A stretch of DNA of 64,000 nucleotides from Bacteroidales bacterium CF (GTDB taxonomy: Bacteria; Bacteroidota; Bacteroidia; Bacteroidales; UBA932). Positions within the stretch are counted from its first letter, which is position 1, and every line of letters starts with the position of its first letter. Below, piece after piece: positions 35,401 through 44,030 of the stretch. The notes beneath the pieces were generated by a model. That model was given only the letters and a program-made list of their open reading frames with translations. It was not told the origin of the DNA and ran no database searches. A program made the position numbers and the translations under genes. The stretch covers positions 372,001-436,000 of the forward strand of contig CP006772.1 in the NCBI GenBank assembly GCA_000473305.1. The letters are read 5' to 3'.

Positions 35401-35612
35401 GGTTGAAGACAATCAATGTAGGTTACAATCTTCCTAAGAATCTGACAAGTAAGATTAATGTCTCTAATGTCAGGGTATACTTTAACGGTTCAAACCTCTG
35501 GACAATGGCGGCATATGATGTATACGACCCTGAAGTCAATGAATATGGCACAAGAGGTTGGGAAACTCCTATATGCAAGACATATACTTTCGGTGTTGAA
35601 TTTACTTTCTAA
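32475..35612 (+). CDS. SusC/RagA-family TonB-linked outer membrane transporter
   Basis: 1045 residues. Signal peptide 1-19 (VAMAQ). Residues 20-100 are the carboxypeptidase-regulatory-like N-terminal domain ([24 protein letters not shown]...[10 protein letters not shown]). [23 protein letters not shown] precedes the plug (115-240; [41 protein letters not shown]). The 22-strand barrel fills the rest, ending [10 protein letters not shown]. With the SusD-like lipoprotein downstream it imports an oligomeric nutrient; without adjacent glycoside hydrolases, sensor or anti-sigma pair, the substrate could be glycan or peptide. The 140-base leader shows no clear promoter box. Confidence 0.95.
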   Translation: [1045 protein letters not shown]

Positions 35613-35629
35613 AATAAAATGACTCTACA

Positions 35630-37102
35630 ATGAAAAAGATAAATATACTTTTCACAATACTAGGCATTGTACTGCTTTCATCATGCGAAGGTTTTCTTGA
35701 TGTTAAGCCGACAAACTCTGCTGATGCCTCGACATCTATTACAACAGCGGCCGATGCCAAGGTAATCATAAGTGGATTGATGAGCAAGATGGTCTCATCT
35801 AACTATTACGGAAGAAACTTCTTCCTATACGGAGATGCCAAAGGTGGTGACTTTGCCATTCGCTCACAGGGACGCGGGATGGATGCGCTTTATGTTTTCA
35901 ACCACTCTGCCTCTTCAAATTCATTTTCTGGTTACTGGTCACAGATGTACCACTGCATACTTCAGATTAACAACCTTCTTGAGAATATTGATAAGATTGA
36001 GGCTGCAGGAAAAGGTTCTGCGGCACTCAGTGACTACAAAGGACAGGCTCTCACAGCAAGGGCTCTCATCTATTTTGACCTTGTACGCTTGTATGGGAAA
36101 CCCTACAACATGGATAACGCATCTTTGGGCGTTCCGCTGATTCTTGAAACATTGGACGCTTCTGCACAACCTACAAGGGCAACTGTTGCCCAGGTATATG
36201 AGCAGATTGTTACAGACCTTACAGCAGCTGCTCCTTTGATGGGTAAAACTAAAGTTCTCGGCTTCCTGAACTACTATGCAAACCAAGCCATACTGGCAAG
36301 GGTATATCTGAACATGGGCAACAACGCTGCTGCCCTGACAGCTGCTCAGGCGGTTATTACAAGCGGAAAATATACTCTCTATTCAAATGCAAACTGGGTT
36401 AGCTCGTGGTCTGCGGAGAATGGTTCAGAGTCTATATTTGAACTTGGGGTATACCTTAGTGAGGCAGATCTTGGAACAGCATCCCTCGGCTTCTATCTTC
36501 TCCGCAGCGGTATCCAAAAAGGTGCGATGGGCTGGTTCATGGCAAGTGATGAATTCCTGGCAAGACTCAATCAGGATCCATCAGATGTTCGCTGGGGAAT
36601 CATGGATTACGATGAAACATACACAGATACAGGAGTAAAGAGATATGGCTCATGCCGTAAATATTCGGGTGCTAATCTGACAGGTGATAAGGGTTCAATG
36701 TCAGCTGTAAATATCAAAGTTATACGTTTATCAGAAATGTACCTGATAGCAGCCGAGGCAGCCTTCCCTACAAACAAGCAACTGGCAGCCGACTATCTGA
36801 AAGAGATCCGTAAGAGATCTCCGAACCTTGCAGCACCGACAGCTACAAATATTACTATGCAGATGATTAAGGACGAGAAGAGCAAGGAGCTATTTGCAGA
36901 GGGTCAGAGATATTTCGACAGGATACGTTGGAACGAGTCTATAACATTTAACGATGATTTTATCTCTCCTGCAGTTATTATTACTCACAGAGATAAAACA
37001 ATTGACAGGACCTTTTACAAGACAATACTTCCTATTCCAAAAACTGAGATAGATGCAAATCCGGCATTGGCTTCACAGCAGAATCCGGGCTATGCGCAAT
37101 AA
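35630..37102 (+). CDS. SusD/RagB-family nutrient-binding outer membrane lipoprotein
   Basis: 490 residues with lipobox LLSSCEG (Cys19). SusD-like N-terminal segment, TPR-type helices (ILQINNLLENIDKIEA, GQALTARALIYFDLVRLYGKPY, NQAILARVYLNMGNNAAALTAAQAVI) and a C-terminal RagB/SusD domain with VIRLSEMYLIAAEAAF and ELFAEGQRYFDRIRW. It would cap the SusC barrel and bind the substrate at the cell surface. It starts 17 bases after the SusC gene; a terminator follows, so this is a minimal two-gene uptake unit. Confidence 0.95.
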   Translation: MKKINILFTILGIVLLSSCEGFLDVKPTNSADASTSITTAADAKVIISGLMSKMVSSNYYGRNFFLYGDAKGGDFAIRSQGRGMDALYVFNHSASSNSFSGYWSQMYHCILQINNLLENIDKIEAAGKGSAALSDYKGQALTARALIYFDLVRLYGKPYNMDNASLGVPLILETLDASAQPTRATVAQVYEQIVTDLTAAAPLMGKTKVLGFLNYYANQAILARVYLNMGNNAAALTAAQAVITSGKYTLYSNANWVSSWSAENGSESIFELGVYLSEADLGTASLGFYLLRSGIQKGAMGWFMASDEFLARLNQDPSDVRWGIMDYDETYTDTGVKRYGSCRKYSGANLTGDKGSMSAVNIKVIRLSEMYLIAAEAAFPTNKQLAADYLKEIRKRSPNLAAPTATNITMQMIKDEKSKELFAEGQRYFDRIRWNESITFNDDFISPAVIITHRDKTIDRTFYKTILPIPKTEIDANPALASQQNPGYAQ

Positions 37103-37126
37103 AGCAGAGATTTAGAATGATTCAAG

Positions 37127-37154
37127 GAGGCCGGTTTTTTGCCGGCCTCTTTTT
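37127..37154 (+). terminator. Terminator of the SusC/SusD pair
   Basis: GAGGCCGG (37127-37134) pairs with CCGGCCTC (37142-37149), then TTTTT. Confidence 0.9.
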
Positions 37155-37157
37155 ATA

Positions 37158-37186
37158 TTTGAAATGTTTAATTTTATTTATATTTG
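37158..37186 (+). promoter_or_regulatory. Promoter of the hut operon
   Basis: TTTG (37158-37161) and TATATTTG (37179-37186), spaced 17 bases, slightly short; 40 bases before hutH. Confidence 0.5.
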
Positions 37187-37225
37187 TATCCATTTTGAAT
37201 AAAAAAATTACAATATCTAATTAAT

Positions 37226-38713
37226 ATGGACTATTTTCATATAACTCTCAATGAACAAACTCTTGGCGACATAGAGCCGCTTTTCAATCCCGAAGTAAAA
37301 ATAAGATTATCAGAAGATGCAATCGGGAGGATAACTAAATGCCGGGATTACCTTGAGAGAAAGATGAAAGAGCAGAAGAGTCCGATATATGGAATTACTA
37401 CGGGATTCGGGTCGTTGTGCAACATATCTATTGACAAGGATCAACTCTCTCAGTTACAAAGAAATCTTGTAGTCTCTCACTCCTGCGGGATAGGAGAGGA
37501 GGTCCCTTCTGAAATAGTACGCCTGATGATGTTGCTGAAGATCAGATCTCTCTCTTTTGGCTATTCAGGAGTAAGACTCGAAACAGTAGAGCGTCTGGTG
37601 GATATGTTCAACAACAAGGTTTATCCGGTTGTCTACAGGCAAGGTTCGCTTGGAGCTTCAGGAGACCTAGCCCCATTGGCAAATATGTCTTTGCCGCTTC
37701 TTGGTCTTGGAGAGGTTAATTATAACGGAAAAAGATGCAGTTCAGAAGAGGTAAACAGGATATTTAACTGGAGTCCTCTGGTACTGGGATCGAAAGAGGG
37801 GCTGGCACTTCTAAATGGTACACAGTTCATGCTCGCATATAGTCTGTGGAATCTGAGAAGGGCAAAAAACATGGTTGCTCTTGCGGACAAGATTGCGGCA
37901 CTTTCACTTGATGCATATGACGGCAGGGTCGAGCCCTTTACAGAGGCTGTGCATTTAATAAGGCCTCACAAGGGGCAGCTTGATACTGCATTCAATATGA
38001 GAAAGTATTTAGATGGAAGTGAAATAGCCTTCAGAGAGAAGCAACATGTTCAGGACCCGTACTCATTCCGCTGCGTCCCTCAGGTGCACGGTGCCGTCAG
38101 GGATGCTTTGGAATATATTGAAAAGGCATTTACCACAGAGTTGAATAGTGCAACGGATAATCCCTCTGTCGTACCGGATGAGGATCTGATAATATCGGCC
38201 GGAAATTTCCACGGAGAACCTCTTGCCATTCCATTGGATCTTTTATCAATCGCTTTGGCTGAATTGGGGAGTATTTCAGAAAGAAGAACCTATCAACTGA
38301 TTGGTGGCAAGAGAGGTTTGCCATCTTTTCTGGTTGCCCACCCGGGTTTGAATTCGGGTTTTATGATTCCTCAGTATGCACAGGCTTCTGTTGTAAGTGA
38401 AAACAAACAGCTGGCAACGCCTGCATGCGTTGATACAATAGACTCCTCCCAGGGACAAGAGGATCATGTCAGTATGGGTGCCAATGCTGCCACAAAATGT
38501 TACAGAGTGGTAGAAAACCTTGAGAAGATACTTGCAATAGAGTTGATGAACGGGGTTCAGGCTCTCGAATTCAGAAGACCTCTGAAAAGTTCTCCGATAA
38601 TCGAGGAGCTGGTTGCCGAATACCGGAAGAGAGTTCCATTTATTGCTGAGGATGTGGTTATGTACACACATATTCATGATTCCATCAGGTTTATAAGAGA
38701 GCATACAAAATGA
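37226..38713 (+). CDS. hutH: Histidine ammonia-lyase
   Basis: 495 residues. The MIO cofactor triad Ala144-Ser145-Gly146 lies in GSLGASGDLAPLANM. YGITTGFGSL near 60 and QDPYSFRCVPQVHGA near 275, and DNPSVV near 310, are family blocks. It deaminates L-histidine to urocanate in the cytoplasm. First gene of a four-gene histidine catabolism cluster; overlaps hutI by four bases. The next enzyme, urocanate hydratase (hutU), is not in this cluster. Confidence 0.95.
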   Translation: MDYFHITLNEQTLGDIEPLFNPEVKIRLSEDAIGRITKCRDYLERKMKEQKSPIYGITTGFGSLCNISIDKDQLSQLQRNLVVSHSCGIGEEVPSEIVRLMMLLKIRSLSFGYSGVRLETVERLVDMFNNKVYPVVYRQGSLGASGDLAPLANMSLPLLGLGEVNYNGKRCSSEEVNRIFNWSPLVLGSKEGLALLNGTQFMLAYSLWNLRRAKNMVALADKIAALSLDAYDGRVEPFTEAVHLIRPHKGQLDTAFNMRKYLDGSEIAFREKQHVQDPYSFRCVPQVHGAVRDALEYIEKAFTTELNSATDNPSVVPDEDLIISAGNFHGEPLAIPLDLLSIALAELGSISERRTYQLIGGKRGLPSFLVAHPGLNSGFMIPQYAQASVVSENKQLATPACVDTIDSSQGQEDHVSMGANAATKCYRVVENLEKILAIELMNGVQALEFRRPLKSSPIIEELVAEYRKRVPFIAEDVVMYTHIHDSIRFIREHTK

Positions 38714-39972
38714 AACGTCTGTTTATAAATATTGGCAAACTGATACAAGTTGAGCAGGGAGATCTTGTTCAGCGGCGTTGCGGAAAAGAGATGTCCTCGC
38801 TCGGGATAATTGAGAATGGTTATCTTTTGACAGATGATGATCTGATTTCAGATTTCGGAATGATGTCTCAGCTGACAGATGAGAGGCTGAAATGTATGAT
38901 GCCGGATGAGAGTGTTGATGTTTGCGGACGAATGGTCCTTCCGACATTCTGCGATTCTCATACACATCTTGTATATGCCGGGAGCAGGGAGATTGAATTC
39001 TTTGACAAGCTGAAAGGGCTTTCATATAGTGAAATAGCGGCGAGAGGAGGTGGAATACTCAACTCTGCAAAGCTGCTGCACGAGGCTGCCGAGGATGATC
39101 TTCTCAAACAGGCCCTCTTAAGGGCAAGAGAGATAGTCTCCTTCGGAACAGGAGCTGTCGAGATTAAAAGCGGATACGGGCTCTCTCTGGAAGATGAGTT
39201 GAAAATGCTGAGAGTTGCGCGCAGGATTGGCGAATTCACTCCGCTGACTGTAAAAACGACCTTTCTCGGGGCGCACGCAGTACCTGCCAGATATACAGGC
39301 CGGAGAGAAGAGTATGTCGATGAGATAATAAGCGAGATGATTCCTGTCATCGCAACGGAGGAGTTGGCAGATTACATAGATGTCTTTACAGAGGAGGGAT
39401 TCTTCTCGGTTGAGGATACGGACAGGATCCTGAATGCCGGCATGAAGTACGGACTCAGGCCAAAAGTTCATGCAAACCAGATGAGCTTTTCAGGAGGCGT
39501 GCAAGTCGGCGTCAAGTACAATGCGATATCGGTAGATCATCTTGAATATACTGGTGAAGAGGAGTTCCGTGTTCTGAAAGAGTCTGAGACAATGGCCACA
39601 CTTCTGCCCGGTGCAACTCAGTTTCTTGAAATGGATTATGCTCCTGCCAGGGAGATGATTGACTACGGACTCCCTGTTGCAATAGCAACAAATTATAACC
39701 CCGGCTCGTGTCCTTCTGGTGATATGCGCTATATGATGTTCCTGGGTGCACTTAAAATGAAGATGACTCCGAATGAACTGATAAATGCCACAACAATTAA
39801 CGGTGCCTATGCTATGGGGCTGGAGGAGACACATGGCACAATTGCTGTGGGGAAAAAGGCAAATTTCCTGATTACTGCACCAATACCTTCAATTGAATTT
39901 ATTCCGTATGCGTATACCTCATCATGGATAGATAAAATATATTTAAACGGAAGATTATGGCAAAATTTGTAA
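38710..39972 (+). CDS. hutI: Imidazolonepropionase
   Basis: 420 residues of the amidohydrolase fold. DSHTHLVYAGSRE near residue 80 supplies metal-binding histidines; TFLGAHAVP near 195, KVHANQ near 255, and SVDHLEY near 275 supply further ligands; the ATNYNPGSCPS motif is typical. It hydrolyses imidazolone-5-propionate to N-formimino-L-glutamate, the substrate of the FTCD enzyme two genes on. The MBL gene overlaps its end by 16 bases. Confidence 0.95.
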   Translation: MKRLFINIGKLIQVEQGDLVQRRCGKEMSSLGIIENGYLLTDDDLISDFGMMSQLTDERLKCMMPDESVDVCGRMVLPTFCDSHTHLVYAGSREIEFFDKLKGLSYSEIAARGGGILNSAKLLHEAAEDDLLKQALLRAREIVSFGTGAVEIKSGYGLSLEDELKMLRVARRIGEFTPLTVKTTFLGAHAVPARYTGRREEYVDEIISEMIPVIATEELADYIDVFTEEGFFSVEDTDRILNAGMKYGLRPKVHANQMSFSGGVQVGVKYNAISVDHLEYTGEEEFRVLKESETMATLLPGATQFLEMDYAPAREMIDYGLPVAIATNYNPGSCPSGDMRYMMFLGALKMKMTPNELINATTINGAYAMGLEETHGTIAVGKKANFLITAPIPSIEFIPYAYTSSWIDKIYLNGRLWQNL

Positions 39973-40601
39973 CGCCACTCGGCAAAATTGATGTCACCAT
40001 TATCGGACACGCTTCTGTACTGATAGAATGGAACGGTCGCAAGATAATGACAGACCCGTACAGTGAAATAGCAGATTACACCAGGCAGCCTGTAGCAGAC
40101 CTGATACTGATCACCCATGATCACTACGATCATCTTGATACAACAGCCCTCAAACCTGTCACCGGCAAAGAGACAGTGATAATCTCCACTCCTGCAGTTG
40201 CCCGCCTTCTCCCCGGTGTGAAGCCATTGAAGCAGGGAGAAAGCTTCACCTATGAGGGTTTACTTATAACAGCCACATATGCATATAATATCGAGCAAAA
40301 GAATGAGGAGGGAAAGGTATTCCATCCAAGGGGCGCCGGAAACGGTTATATGCTCGATTTCGGAGGATTCAGGTTATATTTTGCCGGAGATACTGAGCTT
40401 ATACCTGAGATGAGGGAGCTTGGCCCCATTGATGTCGCTTTTCTTCCAAAGAACCTGCCTTTCACAATGAGTGACGACATGTTCATAGAGGCGGTAAAAG
40501 TTATAAAACCTCACAATGTATGCCCGTATCACTTCTTCCAGCTTGATGTGGAAGGGTTGGAGAGGAGAATGCCAGAAGGTGTAAAAATGTTTATTAAATA
40601 G
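39957..40601 (+). CDS. MBL-fold metal-dependent hydrolase inserted in the hut operon
   Basis: 214 residues. THDHYDHLD near residue 58 is the HxHxDH metallo-beta-lactamase motif, GHASVLIEWNGRKIMTDPY its N-terminal strand, and YFAGDTELIPEMRELGPIDVAFLP carries the later Asp ligand. It resembles the UlaG/UPF0173 branch, cytoplasmic hydrolases of small molecules. It overlaps hutI and is 11 bases from ftcD, so it is in the operon, but no known histidine pathway step needs such an enzyme. Role unknown. Confidence 0.85.
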   Translation: MAKFVTPLGKIDVTIIGHASVLIEWNGRKIMTDPYSEIADYTRQPVADLILITHDHYDHLDTTALKPVTGKETVIISTPAVARLLPGVKPLKQGESFTYEGLLITATYAYNIEQKNEEGKVFHPRGAGNGYMLDFGGFRLYFAGDTELIPEMRELGPIDVAFLPKNLPFTMSDDMFIEAVKVIKPHNVCPYHFFQLDVEGLERRMPEGVKMFIK

Positions 40602-40612
40602 AATCATATAAA

Positions 40613-42316
40613 ATGGTAAGAAGATTAATAGAGTGTGTCCCTAACTTCAGCGAGGGGAAGAATATGCTGGTGATAAAGCAGATTACCGATGCAGTGGAAA
40701 GTGTTGAAGGTGTAAAGCTTTTAAATGTTGATCCCGGAAATGCAACCAACAGGACAGTTGTTACATTTGTCGGCGAACCTGAGTTGGTTGTTGAGGCTGC
40801 TTTCAGAGCAATCAGGAAAGCGTCTGAGGTTATAGATATGAGCCATCATCACGGAGAACATCCCAGGATGGGGGCCACTGATGTCTGCCCTCTTATACCG
40901 ATTGCCGGTGTATCAATGGAGGAGTGCGCAGAGATGGCAAGAGCACTTGCAAAAAGAGTAGGGGAAGAGTTGTCAATACCGGTATATTGCTATGAAAGCT
41001 CAGCATTCAAACCTGAACGCAGAAATCTGGCCAATTGCCGCTCTGGTGAATACGAGGGACTCTCAAGAAAATTTGCAGATCCTCAGTGGAAACCCGATTT
41101 CGGTCCAGATAAATTTGAAGGTAGAGTTGTTCACACAGGCGCGACAGCAATTGGAGCAAGGGATTTTCTCGTGGCAATAAATTATAATCTGAATACCACC
41201 TCTACCAGGAGAGCCAATGCGATAGCATACGATGTCAGGGAGAAGGGGCGCAAATTAAGAGAGGGAAATCCGATCACAGGTAAGGTTGTAAAGGATGAAA
41301 ACGGCAAAGATGTGTGGATTCCGGGCACACTCAAAGGGTGCAAGGCAATCGGCTGGTATATAGGGGAATATGGTATTGCTCAGGTCTCCATGAATGTTAC
41401 AAATATTACCCAGACACCTGTTCACGTTGCGTTTGAAGAGGTTGTAGCCAAGGCTGCAGCTAGAGGTATCAGGGTAACCGGCTCCGAGATTGTGGGGCTG
41501 ATACCAAAAAAGGTTCTTATAGATGCCGGGAAATTCTATCTGGAAAAACAGCAGCGTTCTCTTGGAATTTCAGAGGATGAGATAATTAAGATTGCTGTCA
41601 AGTCTATGGGACTTGATGATCTCAGACCTTTTGACCCTAAGGAGAAGGTAATTGAATATCTGATTGAGGATAAAGCCAAAAAGAGACTTGTAGACTTGAC
41701 TGCTGCAGATTTTGTCTCAGAGACAGCTTCAGAGTCACCTGCTCCCGGTGGGGGATCTGTCTCTGCCTATATGGGGTCGCTCGGAGCTGCCCTGGGAACA
41801 ATGGTGGCAAATCTGTCGGCACATAAGCCCGGATGGGATGACAGATGGGAATATTTTTCTCAATGGGCCGACAAAGGACAAGAGATACTTGCCGAGCTGC
41901 TGTTTCTGGTTGATGAGGACACAAATGCCTTTAACCGTATTCTTGAGGCTTTCTCAATGCCGAAAAGTTCTGATGCCGAAAAGGCTTTGAGAACTGAAGC
42001 AATTCAGGCAGCAACTCAATATGCCACCGAGGTGCCTTTAAGGACTATGAGGGTTGCTTATTCAGCTTTTGATCTTCTGGAGGCGATGGTAAAGGATGGC
42101 AATCCAAACTCTCTCTCTGATGCAGGAGTTGGTGCACTGGCTATCAGGGCAGCTGTTTACGGTGCATATATGAATGTTTTGATTAACTCTGCCGACTTAA
42201 AGGACATAAATATTTCTGAAAATCTAAAATCTGAGGCTGAGGCTATTTTTGAGCAGACTCGGGAAAGAGAAGACAGTATTACAGATTCGCTATTTAAAAC
42301 ATTAAAATCTCGCTGA
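40613..42316 (+). CDS. ftcD: Bifunctional glutamate formimidoyltransferase / formimidoyl-THF cyclodeaminase
   Basis: 567 residues. Residues 1-300 are formimidoyltransferase (LIECVPNFSEGKN; DMSHHHGEHPRMGATDVCPLIPI with catalytic His near 82). Residues 360-567 are the helical cyclodeaminase domain (SETASESPAPGGGSVSAYMGSLGAALGTMVANL). It moves the formimino group from formiminoglutamate to tetrahydrofolate and then releases ammonia, giving 5,10-methenyl-THF and glutamate. Bifunctional fusion as in animals and many Bacteroidetes. Last gene of the hut cluster. Confidence 0.95.
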   Translation: MVRRLIECVPNFSEGKNMLVIKQITDAVESVEGVKLLNVDPGNATNRTVVTFVGEPELVVEAAFRAIRKASEVIDMSHHHGEHPRMGATDVCPLIPIAGVSMEECAEMARALAKRVGEELSIPVYCYESSAFKPERRNLANCRSGEYEGLSRKFADPQWKPDFGPDKFEGRVVHTGATAIGARDFLVAINYNLNTTSTRRANAIAYDVREKGRKLREGNPITGKVVKDENGKDVWIPGTLKGCKAIGWYIGEYGIAQVSMNVTNITQTPVHVAFEEVVAKAAARGIRVTGSEIVGLIPKKVLIDAGKFYLEKQQRSLGISEDEIIKIAVKSMGLDDLRPFDPKEKVIEYLIEDKAKKRLVDLTAADFVSETASESPAPGGGSVSAYMGSLGAALGTMVANLSAHKPGWDDRWEYFSQWADKGQEILAELLFLVDEDTNAFNRILEAFSMPKSSDAEKALRTEAIQAATQYATEVPLRTMRVAYSAFDLLEAMVKDGNPNSLSDAGVGALAIRAAVYGAYMNVLINSADLKDINISENLKSEAEAIFEQTREREDSITDSLFKTLKSR

Positions 42317-42374
42317 TAAATGACTGGAAATTGAAATTTGAGTCCTATCTTTATGGCAGATTAACTGAAGTTTT

Positions 42375-44012
42375 ATGCGGAATATCCTGGTGCTTTTGTT
42401 TTCGTTTTTCATACTGTCCTGTAACTCAATGAAAAAAGAAAACGACAAGCTCTTTTCTCAGATGCAATCCTGGGAGAAGTTACTTATTATAGATTCTGAC
42501 GCTTTACTGGATAGTCTCATGACTATTGACAAGTCTTTGATGTCCGATGAGAATGAGGCCTACTATTATTTGTTGACCAGTATGGCTAAGGAGAGGAGTG
42601 GAAGGTCATTCCGGGATAAGGATGAGGAGAATATGGAAAAATCCCTGGAATGGTACAGGACTCATGACAGAGAGGGTGAATATTATTGCAAGGCTCTCTT
42701 ATATAAGGGAATAGTCATCACGTCAAGCAACAGCAAAAGAGACACCATTGCTTATGAATATATCCTGAAGGCAGATTCTGTATATCAGGAGAAGCATGTC
42801 AACGATAAATACACACTTGCCAAATGCTATGAATACAAGAGCAGGATACTGAAGGCCCAGAATGCGTATCCTCTTGCAGAGATATATCTTGGAAAGGCAT
42901 TGAAGGCTACAGCAGACTTAAATGATTCGATAGGGATATTGAGGTTGAAGACCAGGCTTTTCAGATTATACCTATCCATGGGTAAACTCTCTAAAGCTTT
43001 TCAGAATATTTCGGAATTTCAATTTGAGCAGAACCCCTCCCCTTTGATCCAATACGAGTTAAGTTACGCCTTTTATATCTTTTATAGTAGTGCCAAGGAT
43101 ACAGAGATGGCTGTCACCTACCTCAAAAGAATGATTGAGATAGCAAGGAAAAATGATCTCAAGGATATCGATTATGCAAACTTGAACTACAGACTTGCAA
43201 TATATTACGAACTGCACGGTCCTAAGGATAGTACCAATACCTTTTATCTGAAAGCATTGGATGAAACTAATGACTCTCTTACCAGTCAAGGCCCGACATA
43301 TTTTTCTAAGTATGCCTCCTTCCTTGAGAAAAATGGTCAGCATGAGATGGCATATAAATTTCAAAAGGAGGGGTATGACAGACTGCGGAAGTATTCGGCT
43401 AAAAATACCCACCAAAAACTCCTTGAGATTGACAATAAGAGCGAGCTGATAAAACTCTCTTCAAAATTGGAAAAGGCAGAGAAATATTATATGTATATGC
43501 TTTCTCTTACACTTATTCTATTCCTGGTGATTATCTACCTGCTTTTAAGAAACAGATTCCTGAAAAATTCAAACATCAGTGCAGCAGATATAGAAAGTAA
43601 GGATTGGCTGATAGCTGAGATCAGTAAGGCTAATTCTTCTGCAATGCCGCGCTTTATAGAGGAGGTTTTTGATGAATCCGAGAAATGCCGTCGTCACAAC
43701 CCTGATTTTGCAGATAAGATTCAGAAATCGGTCAAGACAGCCAGGGACGAGATGAAGCTTCAATACTCACAGATTGTCGACGATCCAAGATTTATAGCTG
43801 CATTTCCTTATGTGAATTATCTAAAGCCGGTTTGCTCGCCGATTGATATACTTATGCTCGTTTTGATAAAGAGCGGCCTCACATCCAAAGAGATTGCACA
43901 GGTACTTTCAATACAGTATTCAAGCGTAAGGGCACGAAGGTCCAAAATAAAGGATGCAATAACGGAGTCAGGAGATATCCCGGAAGAGCAAAAGCAAGCT
44001 ATGCTTTTTTAA
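42375..44012 (+). CDS. Membrane-anchored TPR protein with C-terminal LuxR-like HTH
   Basis: 545 residues. N-terminal lipobox-like signal (FSFFILSCNSM, Cys16). Residues 40-360 are tetratricopeptide-like helices. A membrane helix lies at about 375-393 (MYMLSLTLILFLVIIYLLL). The cytoplasmic tail has a coiled helix, then a helix-turn-helix near 490-530 (ILMLVLIKSGLTSKEIAQVLSIQYSSVRARRSKI). The pattern is a one-component sensor with a periplasmic TPR domain and intracellular DNA-binding domain, common in Bacteroidetes. Lies 58 bases after ftcD and 18 before the PLP enzyme, suggesting that it controls one of them. The combination of lipobox and internal TM is unusual. Confidence 0.72.
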   Translation: MRNILVLLFSFFILSCNSMKKENDKLFSQMQSWEKLLIIDSDALLDSLMTIDKSLMSDENEAYYYLLTSMAKERSGRSFRDKDEENMEKSLEWYRTHDREGEYYCKALLYKGIVITSSNSKRDTIAYEYILKADSVYQEKHVNDKYTLAKCYEYKSRILKAQNAYPLAEIYLGKALKATADLNDSIGILRLKTRLFRLYLSMGKLSKAFQNISEFQFEQNPSPLIQYELSYAFYIFYSSAKDTEMAVTYLKRMIEIARKNDLKDIDYANLNYRLAIYYELHGPKDSTNTFYLKALDETNDSLTSQGPTYFSKYASFLEKNGQHEMAYKFQKEGYDRLRKYSAKNTHQKLLEIDNKSELIKLSSKLEKAEKYYMYMLSLTLILFLVIIYLLLRNRFLKNSNISAADIESKDWLIAEISKANSSAMPRFIEEVFDESEKCRRHNPDFADKIQKSVKTARDEMKLQYSQIVDDPRFIAAFPYVNYLKPVCSPIDILMLVLIKSGLTSKEIAQVLSIQYSSVRARRSKIKDAITESGDIPEEQKQAMLF

Positions 44013-44030
44013 AACACCCAATTATTAAGA

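Noticed and set aside
32475-37102. SusC/SusD pair as a full polysaccharide utilisation locus.
   Set aside because: No glycoside hydrolase, lyase, sulfatase, or hybrid two-component or anti-sigma gene adjacent.
38276-38704. 142-codon frame antisense to hutH and similar long antisense frames in hutI, nifJ and the HEMGH gene.
   Set aside because: No signal, domain or ribosome-binding evidence; they mirror codon bias of the real genes.
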